NCBI GenBank assembly: GCA_017549105.1 | Contig: JAFYVN010000003.1 | Location: 1-42,652, forward strand | Length of the DNA: 42,652 nucleotides | DNA from: Clostridia bacterium | GTDB lineage: Bacteria > Bacillota > Clostridia > Oscillospirales > Acutalibacteraceae | Direction of reading: 5' to 3' | Part shown: positions 9,220 to 17,234 of the stretch, piece by piece | Layout of the letters: every line of letters starts with the position of its first letter | How positions within the stretch are numbered: the stretch's first letter is position 1 | The notes under the pieces: model-generated | The model's database searches: none | Seen by the model: the letters and a program-made list of their open reading frames with translations, nothing else | What the model was told of the DNA's origin: nothing | Program-made: the position numbers and the translations under genes

Positions 9220-11250
9220 TTATCCTAAAATCTTCAATGCGCCTGTCGGGCAGACCTCTGCACACTTGCGGCAATCCTTACAAACCGCAATTCTGTCAGT
9301 ACCCTCGAATTCGGGTTTAATAACAGTCTTGAAACCTCTGCCGACAAGACCGAGAATGCTCTCGTTTGCAACCTCCTTGCAAGTACGTACGCAGAGATTA
9401 CAAAGGATGCACTTGCCCTGGTCTCTCTCGATTGAAACAAGTCTTGTTTCCTTGAAGCACTCATGCTTTGCGCCTGCAAGACGGGCGGGTTCAATCGGAT
9501 CTTCGTTTGCGTAGCGGATAAGCTTGCATTCCTTGAAATCGTGGCATCCGCATTCAAGACATCTCTTTGCCTCTCCCCTCGCCTGCTCTTCGGTAAATCC
9601 GTTAAGAACAGCCTCGAAGTTGCCCTTTCTGTATTCGGGAGCTTTGACAGACATAACCGCTCTGGGCATCTTCTCTCTGTCAGCAAGCATTTCGGGAGTA
9701 ACATTTCTTTCGGAATAATACGGCTTCGGGAAGTCCATAGGCATTCCGAGAAGGTATGCGTTGATTGCTCTTGCGGCAATGTTTGCTTCTGCGATTGCAT
9801 CAATTGCAATTGATGCACCGTTGTTGGTAGCATCACCTGCGGCAAATACTCCTTCGATATTGGTAAGGCAGGTTGCTTCGTCTGCCTGGATTGTGCCCCA
9901 ACCGGTTGTGCCGATTTCTTCGAGACCCGATGAAGCATATTTCTGACCGATTGCGGAAATAACGGTGTCAACTTCAAGCGTTTTGAATTCACCTTCAACG
10001 GGGACAGGTTTTCTTCTGCCCGATGCATCGGGTTCGCCAAGCTCCATAATCTGAAGCTTGACTGCCTTGACCTTACCGTTTTCGCCGATAATTTCGTCGG
10101 GATTGGTGAGAAAAAGGAACTCAACACCCTCTTCGATTGCTTCTTCAATTTCAATATCCTCTGCGGGAGCTTCCGCTCTTGTTCTGCGATAGATAACATA
10201 AACATTCTCCGCACCGCATCTTACAGCCGTACGGCAGGCATCCATTGCGGTGTTACCGCCACCGACAACTGCAACATTCTTGCCGATATCGGGGATATTG
10301 CCCATATTGACTTCACGGAGAAAACCAATACCGCTGAGAACGCCTTCAAGCTCTTCGCCCTTGCATCTGATACTGCTGCCTTTCCAGGCACCGACGGTAA
10401 CGAGAACTGCATCTGCACCGTTTCTGATTTCTTCAAAAGATATATCCTTACCGACCTTGACATTGTTTTTCATCTCAACGCCGAGCTTTGCGATTGCTTC
10501 AACTTCCTTGGCAAGAACAGCCTTGGGAAGTCTGTATTCGGGAATGCCGTAGCGGAGCATACCGCCCATCTCGGGCATCGCTTCGTAAATTGTTACATCG
10601 TGACCCGAAAGTCGGAGGTAATAAGCCGCTGTAAGACCTGCAGGACCGCCACCGATAATTGCAACCTTCTTGCCGCTCTCCTCTTCACAGACTGCGGTGT
10701 AGGGGTTTTCGGATGCGAGGTCATTATCCGCCGCAAAAGCCTTGAGATATGCAACCGAAAGAGGTTCTTCAACCAGTCTTCTTCTGCAATGCGACTCGCA
10801 CGGATGCGGACAAACTCTGCCGATTGATGCGGGAATGGGGATTTTCTCTTTGATAATACGAACGGCTTCTCTGTCGTCTCCATTCGCAATAGCTTTAAGA
10901 TATCCCTGAATATCGGTGTGTGCGGGGCAATTGAGCGAGCAAGGTGCAACGCAGTCGCCCTCGTGGTCACTCATAATAAGCTCGAGTGCAATTTTTCTTG
11001 CCTTGACAACTCTCGGAGTCTTTGTGCTGTAAACAGCTCCATCCTGAGCAACGGTTGCGCAGGCACGCATAAGCTTGGGCATACCCTCAGCCTCAACAAG
11101 GCAAAGACCGCAGGCACCGTAAAGCTTGAGCTGACCGTTATAGCAGAGATTCGGAATCTCTATTCCGTTGTTTGCGGCAATATTAAGAACGGTTTCGCCT
11201 TTGTTGCCAACGCATTCCTTGCCGTTGATTATAATTTTAATCTGTTCCAT
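9220..11250 (-). CDS. stnC: Stn-type transhydrogenase subunit C: 2Fe-2S / GltD-like FAD-NADPH / 2[4Fe-4S] fusion
   Basis: A 676-residue multidomain iron-sulfur flavoprotein. Residues 1-75 form a NuoG-like [2Fe-2S] domain (Cys36, 47, 50, 64), followed by further clusters (His96, Cys100, 104, 108; CPHPCESHC near 147-155). Residues 193-500 are a GltD/NfnB-type NADPH:FAD module with GGGPAG at 200-205 and GGGNTA at 330-335. The C-terminus has two [4Fe-4S] motifs (CILCNLCVRTC, CKDCRKCAEVC). NuoE, NuoF and GltD-like subunits encoded together, with no hydrogenase or formate dehydrogenase subunit, match the Stn (Sporomusa-type Nfn) family. That family couples NADPH to NAD and ferredoxin by electron bifurcation. 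The ATG at 11250 follows AGGAGG. Domain assignment is firm. The exact electron carriers are inferred. Confidence 0.8.
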   Translation of the reverse strand: MEQIKIIINGKECVGNKGETVLNIAANNGIEIPNLCYNGQLKLYGACGLCLVEAEGMPKLMRACATVAQDGAVYSTKTPRVVKARKIALELIMSDHEGDCVAPCSLNCPAHTDIQGYLKAIANGDDREAVRIIKEKIPIPASIGRVCPHPCESHCRRRLVEEPLSVAYLKAFAADNDLASENPYTAVCEEESGKKVAIIGGGPAGLTAAYYLRLSGHDVTIYEAMPEMGGMLRYGIPEYRLPKAVLAKEVEAIAKLGVEMKNNVKVGKDISFEEIRNGADAVLVTVGAWKGSSIRCKGEELEGVLSGIGFLREVNMGNIPDIGKNVAVVGGGNTAMDACRTAVRCGAENVYVIYRRTRAEAPAEDIEIEEAIEEGVEFLFLTNPDEIIGENGKVKAVKLQIMELGEPDASGRRKPVPVEGEFKTLEVDTVISAIGQKYASSGLEEIGTTGWGTIQADEATCLTNIEGVFAAGDATNNGASIAIDAIAEANIAARAINAYLLGMPMDFPKPYYSERNVTPEMLADREKMPRAVMSVKAPEYRKGNFEAVLNGFTEEQARGEAKRCLECGCHDFKECKLIRYANEDPIEPARLAGAKHECFKETRLVSIERDQGKCILCNLCVRTCKEVANESILGLVGRGFKTVIKPEFEGTDRIAVCKDCRKCAEVCPTGALKILG

Positions 11251-11262
11251 TCTGCCGCCTCC

Positions 11263-13014
11263 TTATTCTACGATAATCGCACCGAAGCGGCAGGAATTTA
11301 CGCACTGACCGCAGCGGATGCAGATGTTTTCATCAATGATATGTGCTTTCTTGAGTTCACCGCTGATTGCCTTTGCAGGGCATTTCTTTGCGCAAAGAGT
11401 ACAGCCCTTACACTTGTCAGCATCAATCGAATATGTGAGAAGGTCAACGCACTCCTTGGCGGGGCATTTCTTCTCCTTAATATGTGCCTCATATTCGTTG
11501 CGGAAATATCTGATGGTTGTGAGCACGGGATTGGGTGCAGTCTGACCGAGACCGCAGAGCGCACCGTCCTTGACTGCGTCGCAAAGCTCTTCGAGAAGCT
11601 CTATATCACCCTCTTTGCCCTCGCCTTTTACAATACGGGTGAGAATTTCCTGCATTCTTGCAGTACCGATACGGCAGTGAACGCACTTTCCGCATGATTC
11701 AAGAGCGGTGAAATCGAGGAAGAATTTCGCCATACCGACCATACAGGTGCTTTCATCCATAACAACCATACCGCCCGAACCCATAATTGCGCCTGTTGCG
11801 GCAAGTGCCTTGTAATCGATAACGGTGTCAAGCAAATCTGCGGGGATACATCCGCCCGAAGGTCCGCCCATCTGAACAGCCTTGAATTCTTTATCGTCAC
11901 GGATTCCTCCGCCGATTCCGTAGATAACATCACGCAGAGTTTTACCCATAGGAATTTCAACAAGACCGCCCTTGCGGATTTTACCCGTGAGAGCAAAAAC
12001 CTTGGTACCCTTGCTGTTTTCGGTACCCATAGCGGCAAAAGCCTCGCCGCCGTTATTTATAATCCACGAAACATTTGCAAATGTTTCAACGTTATTGATG
12101 TTTGAAGGCTCATCCATATAGCCTTTCTGTGCGGGGAAGGGAGGCTTGAGTCTGGGCATACCTCTTTTGCCTTCAAGCGATTCGATAAGTGCGGTTTCTT
12201 CACCACAGACAAATGCGCCTGCGCCCGCTTTGATTCTCATATCGCAAGAAAATCCTGTGCCGAGAATGTTTTCACCGAGAAGATTTGCTTTTCTTGCGGC
12301 ATCAATTGCGATTTCAAGGTTGGTGATTGCAAGCGGATATTCCGCACGCACATAAACAATCATCTCGCAAGCGCCGATTGCGTATGCACCGATAAGCATA
12401 CCTTCAATAAGGCTGTGGGGGTCGGATTCGATAACCGCTCTGTCCATAAATGCACCGGGGTCGCCTTCGTCAGCATTACAGATGAGATATTTTGTGTCAC
12501 CCGCACTCTGACGTGCCGCATTCCACTTGAACCAGGTCGGGAAACCTGCACCGCCTCTGCCGGCAAGACCCGAAACCTTGATTTCTTCGATAACCTGCTC
12601 TGGTGTCATTGTTTTAAGAGCCTTTTCAAGAGCCTGATAACCGTCTGCATTTCTGTAGTCATCAAGCGATACGGGGTCAATCAGACCGCAGTGACGCAGA
12701 GCAATTCTTGTCTGACGGGCAAGAAACTCTTCGTCATCTGCCGATATAACAAGCTTTTCAACGCCCGAAAGATCACCGCTTCTTACCGCTTCAACAATTG
12801 CCTCCGCATCATCGGCTGTAACTTTAACAAGACGTTTTATAAGATTTTTTCCGTCATAGAGGTCAACAATGGGTTCAAGGAAACACATACCGATACAGCC
12901 TGTGCTTCCGAGAGTAAAGCTTTCATTTCCGGTCATAAGAGCTTCAATTGCCTTATGCACTTTTGCTGCACCTGCCGCAATACCGCAGGAGCCTTCACCG
13001 ATAACTATACGCAT
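11263..13014 (-). CDS. stnB: NuoF/HydB-like FMN subunit (Stn-type transhydrogenase subunit B)
   Basis: A 583-residue NuoF-type protein, expected to bind FMN, NAD(H) and iron-sulfur clusters. Order of domains: an N-terminal thioredoxin-like region; the FMN/NADH site GRGGAGFPTW (152-161) and GAGAFVCGEETAL; the [4Fe-4S] motif ESCGKCVHCRIGT; and a C-terminal ferredoxin domain with two [4Fe-4S] motifs (CKGCTLCAKKCP, CIRCGQCVNSC). This layout is that of HydB/StnB-type bifurcating subunits rather than plain NuoF. The N-terminal domain shows only Cys10, Cys40 and Cys44 where the usual [2Fe-2S] fold has four ligands. Its start overlaps the stnA stop as TAATG, and GGAGGG lies just before it, so the two are translationally coupled. 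Confidence 0.85.
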   Translation of the reverse strand: MRIVIGEGSCGIAAGAAKVHKAIEALMTGNESFTLGSTGCIGMCFLEPIVDLYDGKNLIKRLVKVTADDAEAIVEAVRSGDLSGVEKLVISADDEEFLARQTRIALRHCGLIDPVSLDDYRNADGYQALEKALKTMTPEQVIEEIKVSGLAGRGGAGFPTWFKWNAARQSAGDTKYLICNADEGDPGAFMDRAVIESDPHSLIEGMLIGAYAIGACEMIVYVRAEYPLAITNLEIAIDAARKANLLGENILGTGFSCDMRIKAGAGAFVCGEETALIESLEGKRGMPRLKPPFPAQKGYMDEPSNINNVETFANVSWIINNGGEAFAAMGTENSKGTKVFALTGKIRKGGLVEIPMGKTLRDVIYGIGGGIRDDKEFKAVQMGGPSGGCIPADLLDTVIDYKALAATGAIMGSGGMVVMDESTCMVGMAKFFLDFTALESCGKCVHCRIGTARMQEILTRIVKGEGKEGDIELLEELCDAVKDGALCGLGQTAPNPVLTTIRYFRNEYEAHIKEKKCPAKECVDLLTYSIDADKCKGCTLCAKKCPAKAISGELKKAHIIDENICIRCGQCVNSCRFGAIIVE

Positions 13015-13511
13015 TATTTACCCTCCTTTTCCTGAATGCTTTTGATAACAGCAACCGCTGAATCGGGAGTAAGATTGCCGTAAGCTTCACCGTTTATCAT
13101 AATAACGGGCGCAAGTGAGCAGCAGCCGAGACACGCAACATTCTCGAGCGTGAAAAGACCGTCAGCCGTTGTTTCTCCGTTGCCGATTCCGAGATATTCG
13201 GAGATTGCGGCAGTTACTCTTTCGCTTCCGTTAACGTGGCAAGCCGTACCCTGGCAAGCCATAATAAGATATTTGCCGATGGGGGTAAGTCTGAACTGCG
13301 AATAGAAAGTTGCAACACCCATAACATCGGCGGGTGTAATACCGACCTTCTCTGCAATGCAGTACATAACATCCTTCGGCAGATAACCGTAGATATTCTG
13401 AGCCTTCTGAAGAATTGTGATAAGATTGCTCGATGAACCGCCGTATTCCTTCAGCACTTCGTCGAGCAGTGAAAGGTCGCTTTTGGGACCCTGACAGTTG
13501 CAGTTGCACAT
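13014..13511 (-). CDS. stnA: NuoE-like thioredoxin-fold 2Fe-2S subunit (Stn-type transhydrogenase subunit A)
   Basis: A 165-residue NuoE-type protein carrying one [2Fe-2S] cluster. The ligand pattern C-x4-C ... C-x3-C is present at Cys86, 91, 127 and 131 (CQGTACHVNG; ACLGCCSLAPV). It is the first gene of the operon and would pass electrons between the flavin subunit and its partners. I chose the ATG at 13511, preceded by AGGAGG at 8 nt, over an upstream frame start without a ribosome binding site. The chosen N-terminus is MCNCNCQGPK, an unusual CxCxC start of unknown role. The subunit is typical in length for bacterial NuoE. Confidence 0.87.
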   Translation of the reverse strand: MCNCNCQGPKSDLSLLDEVLKEYGGSSSNLITILQKAQNIYGYLPKDVMYCIAEKVGITPADVMGVATFYSQFRLTPIGKYLIMACQGTACHVNGSERVTAAISEYLGIGNGETTADGLFTLENVACLGCCSLAPVIMINGEAYGNLTPDSAVAVIKSIQEKEGK

Positions 13512-13552
13512 AATTATATCCTCCTCGGAACATATTTCGACATAACGGTTTA

Positions 13553-13581
13553 AATATATCACATCTTGATTAATTATTCAA
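13553..13581 (-). promoter_or_regulatory. Promoter for the stnABC-like operon
   Basis: Minus strand: TTGAAT (13576-13581), 17-nt spacer, TATATT (13553-13558), 42 bases before the stnA start. I see no Rex-type operator here. Confidence 0.65.
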
Positions 13582-13594
13582 TAAAAAGATGTAA

Positions 13595-13626
13595 ACAAAA
13601 AAAGAACCTGCGAAAAACGCAGGTTC
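13595..13626 (-). terminator. Intrinsic terminator of the 68-residue ORF
   Basis: GAACCTGCG / CGCAGGTTC with a 5-nt loop, followed on the minus strand by seven T residues. It starts 13 bases after the stop of the 13639-13845 gene. Confidence 0.88.
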
Positions 13627-13638
13627 AAAAAATGTTTT

Positions 13639-13845
13639 TTAGAAGCCAAACCAATTTTCAAGCCACTGGTTAACAGCCGCCCAGATGGGATTCCATACGG
13701 GAGCAACCATTGTAAGAAGCTGACCGAGATAGTCAAAGTTGATTTCTTTGATATCGAACTCGGAAAGATACTTGAAGAGTGCAAGGATAAGGTCCTGTGC
13801 GCCGGTTGTATCAAGATCGCCTAAAAGTGTTCCTAAAAATTCCAT
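13639..13845 (-). CDS. Small hypothetical protein, 68 residues, Trp-rich C-terminus
   Basis: I do not recognise this protein. It is supported as a real gene by a full set of signals: a consensus promoter at 13919-13947, an AGGGGGA ribosome binding site before the ATG at 13845, and a strong terminator at 13595-13626. It forms a stand-alone transcription unit. The N-terminal half is acidic and leucine-rich (MEFLGTLLGDLDTTG). The C-terminal third is hydrophobic and aromatic, with four Trp in the last 20 residues, ending WLENWFGF. No cysteines, no signal peptidase site. It may be an amphipathic membrane-associated peptide. Function unknown. Confidence 0.7.
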   Translation of the reverse strand: MEFLGTLLGDLDTTGAQDLILALFKYLSEFDIKEINFDYLGQLLTMVAPVWNPIWAAVNQWLENWFGF

Positions 13846-13918
13846 TTTTTTGTCCCCCTAAAATTATTTCTTGCATAACGCAAGAGTATCCACAGCCTGT
13901 CGATAAGACTGTGTGAAT

Positions 13919-13947
13919 ATTATAAACCAAGATAATTACGTTGTCAA
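13919..13947 (-). promoter_or_regulatory. Promoter for the 68-residue ORF
   Basis: Minus strand: TTGACA (13942-13947), 17-nt spacer, TATAAT (13919-13924), both perfect. The leader of about 65 nt contains a small hairpin, CTTGC/GCAAG, near 13870-13884. Confidence 0.85.
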
Positions 13948-13986
13948 TACCCGAAAGTTTTAACAAATTGTGACATTTTTTGAAAC

Positions 13987-15234
13987 TTATATACAGTAAT
14001 CCTTATATCTGTCAACCATTGTAACATCGGCAACCAGGTCAAAAAACAGCCCGTCTGCTCTGTATTCTTCCGAATTGATAACGCTGTCTTTACGGATAAT
14101 TGCAGCCGCTCCACCGTCGGAATAAGGGATAAGCATCTTTACTCTCGCTCTTGTTGGAGGAAGAGCCTTTGCGATTGCATCAAGCAAACTGTCAAAGCCT
14201 TTTTCTTCAAGTGCGGATATCATAACAGAATTCGGCTCAAAAAGAATATTCTCTTTTGCTTCGGGTAAGTCGCACTTGTTGAAAACGGGAATAACGGGTT
14301 TGCCGGAGCATCCCAGCTCATCAAGAAGCTCGTTTGTGACCTTGATATGCTCACCGCATTCGGGGTCGGATGCATCGCAGACATTGAGAATAACCTTTGC
14401 GCAAGCCGCCTCTTCAAGAGTGGATTTAAAAGCCTCAACAAGGTGGTGGGGAAGTCTGCGGATAAAACCTACGGTATCAATAAGCATAACCTTTCTGCCG
14501 TCGGGCAGAGTCAATGCTCTTGAAGTCGGATCGAGAGTTGCAAAAAGCTTATCCTGTGCAAGCACACCCGCTTGGGTAAGCGCATTCATAAGAGTTGATT
14601 TGCCCGCATTTGTGTATCCGACGATAACAACGGTTTCAACTCCGTCTTTTTCTCGCCTTGCTCTTGCAAGCCCTCTTCTCTTTTCAAGCGCCTCAAATTC
14701 CTCTTCAAGGGATTTGATTCTTCTTCTGATATGACGTTTATCGGATTCAAGCTTCGTTTCGCCGGGACCTCTGGTACCGATACCGCCACCGAGTCTTGAA
14801 AGCTTTACACCCTGACCGGTAAGTCTCGGAAGCGAATAGCGAAGCTGAGCAAGCTCAACCTGAAGCTTACCCTCGTTGCTTCTTGCTCTTTCGGCAAAAA
14901 TATCGAGAATCAGAGTTGTTCTGTCGATAACCCTGATTTTTGTTGCTTTTTCAATGTTGCGCAGCTGTGCGGGAGAAAGCTCGCTGTCCGCAATAACAAG
15001 GTCAGCCTCGTCATTCTCGCAGAATTCTGCAAGCTCCTCAAGTCTGCCGCTGCCGAGAAAAGTTGCGTTGTCGGGTTTATCCCTTTTCTGCCACAGTTTT
15101 CCGATAACTTCCGCACCTGCGGTTTTTGCAAGTTCCTCAAGCTCATCAAGAGAGGATTCGCAGTCGTAATCGCCCGTATCAACGGCAATAAGCACCGCCT
15201 TTTCGGGTTCTTGTTTGTTTTCGTAAAATTCCAT
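13987..15234 (-). CDS. hflX: Ribosome-associated GTPase HflX
   Basis: A 415-residue HflX GTPase, which in the family rescues or splits stalled ribosomes. The N-terminal HflX domain is followed by a glycine-rich segment (LTGQGVKLSRLGGGIGTRGP) and a basic coiled coil (ESDKRHIRRRIKSLEEEFEA). The G domain follows with VGYTNAGKST (G1), DTVGF (G3) and NKCD (G4). Length is normal. The ATG at 15234 is preceded by AAGGAG. It lies downstream of the 15298-17079 gene with a REP sequence between them, and ends shortly before the promoter of the 68-residue ORF. It may be co-transcribed with the upstream membrane-protein gene. Confidence 0.96.
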   Translation of the reverse strand: MEFYENKQEPEKAVLIAVDTGDYDCESSLDELEELAKTAGAEVIGKLWQKRDKPDNATFLGSGRLEELAEFCENDEADLVIADSELSPAQLRNIEKATKIRVIDRTTLILDIFAERARSNEGKLQVELAQLRYSLPRLTGQGVKLSRLGGGIGTRGPGETKLESDKRHIRRRIKSLEEEFEALEKRRGLARARREKDGVETVVIVGYTNAGKSTLMNALTQAGVLAQDKLFATLDPTSRALTLPDGRKVMLIDTVGFIRRLPHHLVEAFKSTLEEAACAKVILNVCDASDPECGEHIKVTNELLDELGCSGKPVIPVFNKCDLPEAKENILFEPNSVMISALEEKGFDSLLDAIAKALPPTRARVKMLIPYSDGGAAAIIRKDSVINSEEYRADGLFFDLVADVTMVDRYKDYCI

Positions 15235-15262
15235 AGGAACTCCTTTGGCGAATTAATGAAAC

Positions 15263-15288
15263 GGGACGGCACAGAGGCCGTCCCCTAC
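15263..15288 (-). repeat. REP element, GTAG family, copy 1
   Basis: Minus strand: GTAG, then GGGACGGC, a 6-nt loop, and GCCGTCCC. It is identical to the copy inside the RAYT gene (23565-23590) and differs by one loop base from the copy at 23719-23744. It sits in the spacer between the membrane-protein gene and hflX, a typical REP location. Confidence 0.85.
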
Positions 15289-15297
15289 AAATTCAAA

Positions 15298-17079
15298 TCA
15301 GTTTTTAACAATTGATTCCGCTTCGATGATTGCACCGCTGCCTTCATAGGTAACAGTTACGGCATCACCGACATTGAGAATAACAACAGATTCTTCATCG
15401 GCTGCTGCGATTGAGAAATAAGAATCGTGAGTGTCAAGCTTGATATAGTAATAGCTGTCGCCGTCGATAACTGCTGTTCTGATGTCAGCGATTCCACCCT
15501 TCATAACAAGAAGCTCTTTTGCAGGTTCATCATTGTTATCGGGAGTTGAAGGCTCAACCACAACATCCTCGGGGTTGATATCAACCTTGATTCCGCTCTC
15601 TTCAAGAGCAGAAATATAGCTTGCAAGACACTTTGCAAGGTCTGTACCGGTTGCACCCATCTTGTTGTTATTGTACTGTGCAACGTTGATAAGAGCATAC
15701 TGCTGAACAATGTTGTTGGTGGGGTCTTTAAGTGACATGAAGTAAGTGGGTTCGCCACCGATGTTAAGAAGAAGCGGGAAGGTTGCACTGTAGCCAAGGT
15801 CCTTTACTCGGCCTTCAGCCGCCTGCTGTGCCGAATACTCGGTACCGCCCGTAACTCTGTAATAAACAGATTCCTTTGTTCTCTGGTTGATAAGGATGAA
15901 ACCTGTGATTGACTGGTCGGAAGTAACCGATGTAACACCTGTATACATCCATACGTCGTCATCTTTTGCAAGATAGTTGTAGTTTGCGGTTGTTGTGATA
16001 ACGCCCTTCTGACCGAGAATTGAGTTCCAGAAACCGTTCTGATACTTGCCGTAGTAGTTATACTGCTGAACGAGGAGGTCTGAATCATAAATTCTGTCGA
16101 GCCACTGAAGTTCGGCATTTGTTTTGATATCTTCGATTGTGTAGTATGCGCTTTCGCCTTCATCGCTGTCTGCCTTAACAACAACTGCACCGATTACGTC
16201 TGTACCGCCGAAAAGACCGATTGTCTTGTCAAGACGTGCACAAATCCAGTAGGGATTGCCGTTATCGTCGATTTCGAAAGTTGCTTCGGAGAACATAAAT
16301 GTGGGATATTCAAAACGGAGATGTCTCTTGAGGAGCTTGTTGAAATGCTCTGCAGGAGAAATTTTGATGCTGTTTTCAAGCTCAACAAACTGTGTTGACT
16401 CATTAGCCATATCAATAATAACATAGCCGGGGAAACCGTTTCTTGTGTTGGTGAACCACTTGATTATGCTTGCATACTGAAGAGGTGCAACTCTGACAGG
16501 AGTATCCTTATAGTTAATCTGTGTATACTGAGGATAAACGGTGAACTGTGAAACATAACCCTTTTCTTCGAGAACACCGAGAGCTCTTGTTGCGAGCTGA
16601 GCAGCTGCGTCTTCGTCGAGCTTAGGAATAGCGCTGAAGCTTTCTGCGTTTTCTTCGGGAATATCCTTTGAGAAATCGGAGTCTGTTCTTACATCAATAA
16701 TATTGCTGTAGCTTTCAGCTCTGAAAAACTCGCTTGATGCAAGATATCCGATGCCGACTGCAACAATGAGGATACCGATGATGATGCCGGGAACAATAGC
16801 TCTTTTCTTAACATACGGAACATATTCGGGCTTTGCAAGAACATTTGCAAAAAGTCCGTTGAAAACAACGTATGAAGCTGCAACCGCGCCGATATAAATG
16901 TAGAAATCATATGATTTGACATTAAGTGCGGGCATCATAAAATAGAATGCACCTGCAGCAAAAAGAACTGTGCAGAGAATACTGAGCACAATCTTAAGGG
17001 CGGACTTTTCGGGAGGGATAACTATGTCCTTCTTTCTTCCGCTGTCCTTCTTTGAAAAATCTACTTTGATAGGATCCAT
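15298..17079 (-). CDS. Uncharacterised membrane-anchored protein, three N-terminal TM segments
   Basis: A 593-residue protein I cannot assign to a named family. After a basic cytoplasmic N-terminus there are three hydrophobic segments (about residues 28-50, 57-80 and 93-115). A large extracytoplasmic domain of about 470 residues follows, rich in Tyr, Asn and Asp, with recognisable blocks such as YNYYGKYQNGFWNSILGQKG and DDVWMYTGVTSV. A Pro/Asp-rich linker (VEPSTPDNNDEPAK, about 515-530) precedes a C-terminal beta-rich domain that may be an OB-like fold. The start at 17079 is chosen because AAGGAGATG precedes it. The longer frame to 17169 has none. It has its own promoter at 17112-17140. Confidence 0.8.
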   Translation of the reverse strand: MDPIKVDFSKKDSGRKKDIVIPPEKSALKIVLSILCTVLFAAGAFYFMMPALNVKSYDFYIYIGAVAASYVVFNGLFANVLAKPEYVPYVKKRAIVPGIIIGILIVAVGIGYLASSEFFRAESYSNIIDVRTDSDFSKDIPEENAESFSAIPKLDEDAAAQLATRALGVLEEKGYVSQFTVYPQYTQINYKDTPVRVAPLQYASIIKWFTNTRNGFPGYVIIDMANESTQFVELENSIKISPAEHFNKLLKRHLRFEYPTFMFSEATFEIDDNGNPYWICARLDKTIGLFGGTDVIGAVVVKADSDEGESAYYTIEDIKTNAELQWLDRIYDSDLLVQQYNYYGKYQNGFWNSILGQKGVITTTANYNYLAKDDDVWMYTGVTSVTSDQSITGFILINQRTKESVYYRVTGGTEYSAQQAAEGRVKDLGYSATFPLLLNIGGEPTYFMSLKDPTNNIVQQYALINVAQYNNNKMGATGTDLAKCLASYISALEESGIKVDINPEDVVVEPSTPDNNDEPAKELLVMKGGIADIRTAVIDGDSYYYIKLDTHDSYFSIAAADEESVVILNVGDAVTVTYEGSGAIIEAESIVKN

Positions 17080-17111
17080 TTGTACATCTCCTTGTTTGCG
17101 TATTCTCATAC

Positions 17112-17140
17112 AGTATAACCTATTCGAATGAATAATACAA
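17112..17140 (-). promoter_or_regulatory. Promoter for the 593-residue membrane protein
   Basis: Minus strand: TTGTAT (17135-17140), 17-nt spacer, TATACT (17112-17117), 33 bases before the start codon. Divergent from the glyA promoter. Confidence 0.7.
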
Positions 17141-17162
17141 GTATTTTTTGTTAACAATGCGA

Positions 17163-17192
17163 TTGACACGGATTAATTTTTTGTGGTATTAT
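17163..17192 (+). promoter_or_regulatory. Promoter for glyA
   Basis: TTGACA (17163-17168), 18-nt spacer, TATTAT (17187-17192). The predicted leader is only about 36 nt, too short for a glycine or THF riboswitch. Confidence 0.7.
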
Positions 17193-17234
17193 GACATTGT
17201 ATTGTTTTATATTATCAAAAGAGGAGAATTTTAT

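Noticed and set aside
9220-11250. Glutamate synthase small subunit (gltD)
   Set aside because: The GltD-like module is only the middle part. The added N-terminal 2Fe-2S region, the C-terminal ferredoxin domain and the NuoEF-like neighbours show a bifurcating complex.
17148-17157. TTGTTAACAA palindrome near glyA, a possible Rex half-operator
   Set aside because: Rex sites need TTGTTAA and TTAACAA separated by about 4 bases. This is a shorter palindrome at the end of a T run and not placed over a promoter of a redox gene.
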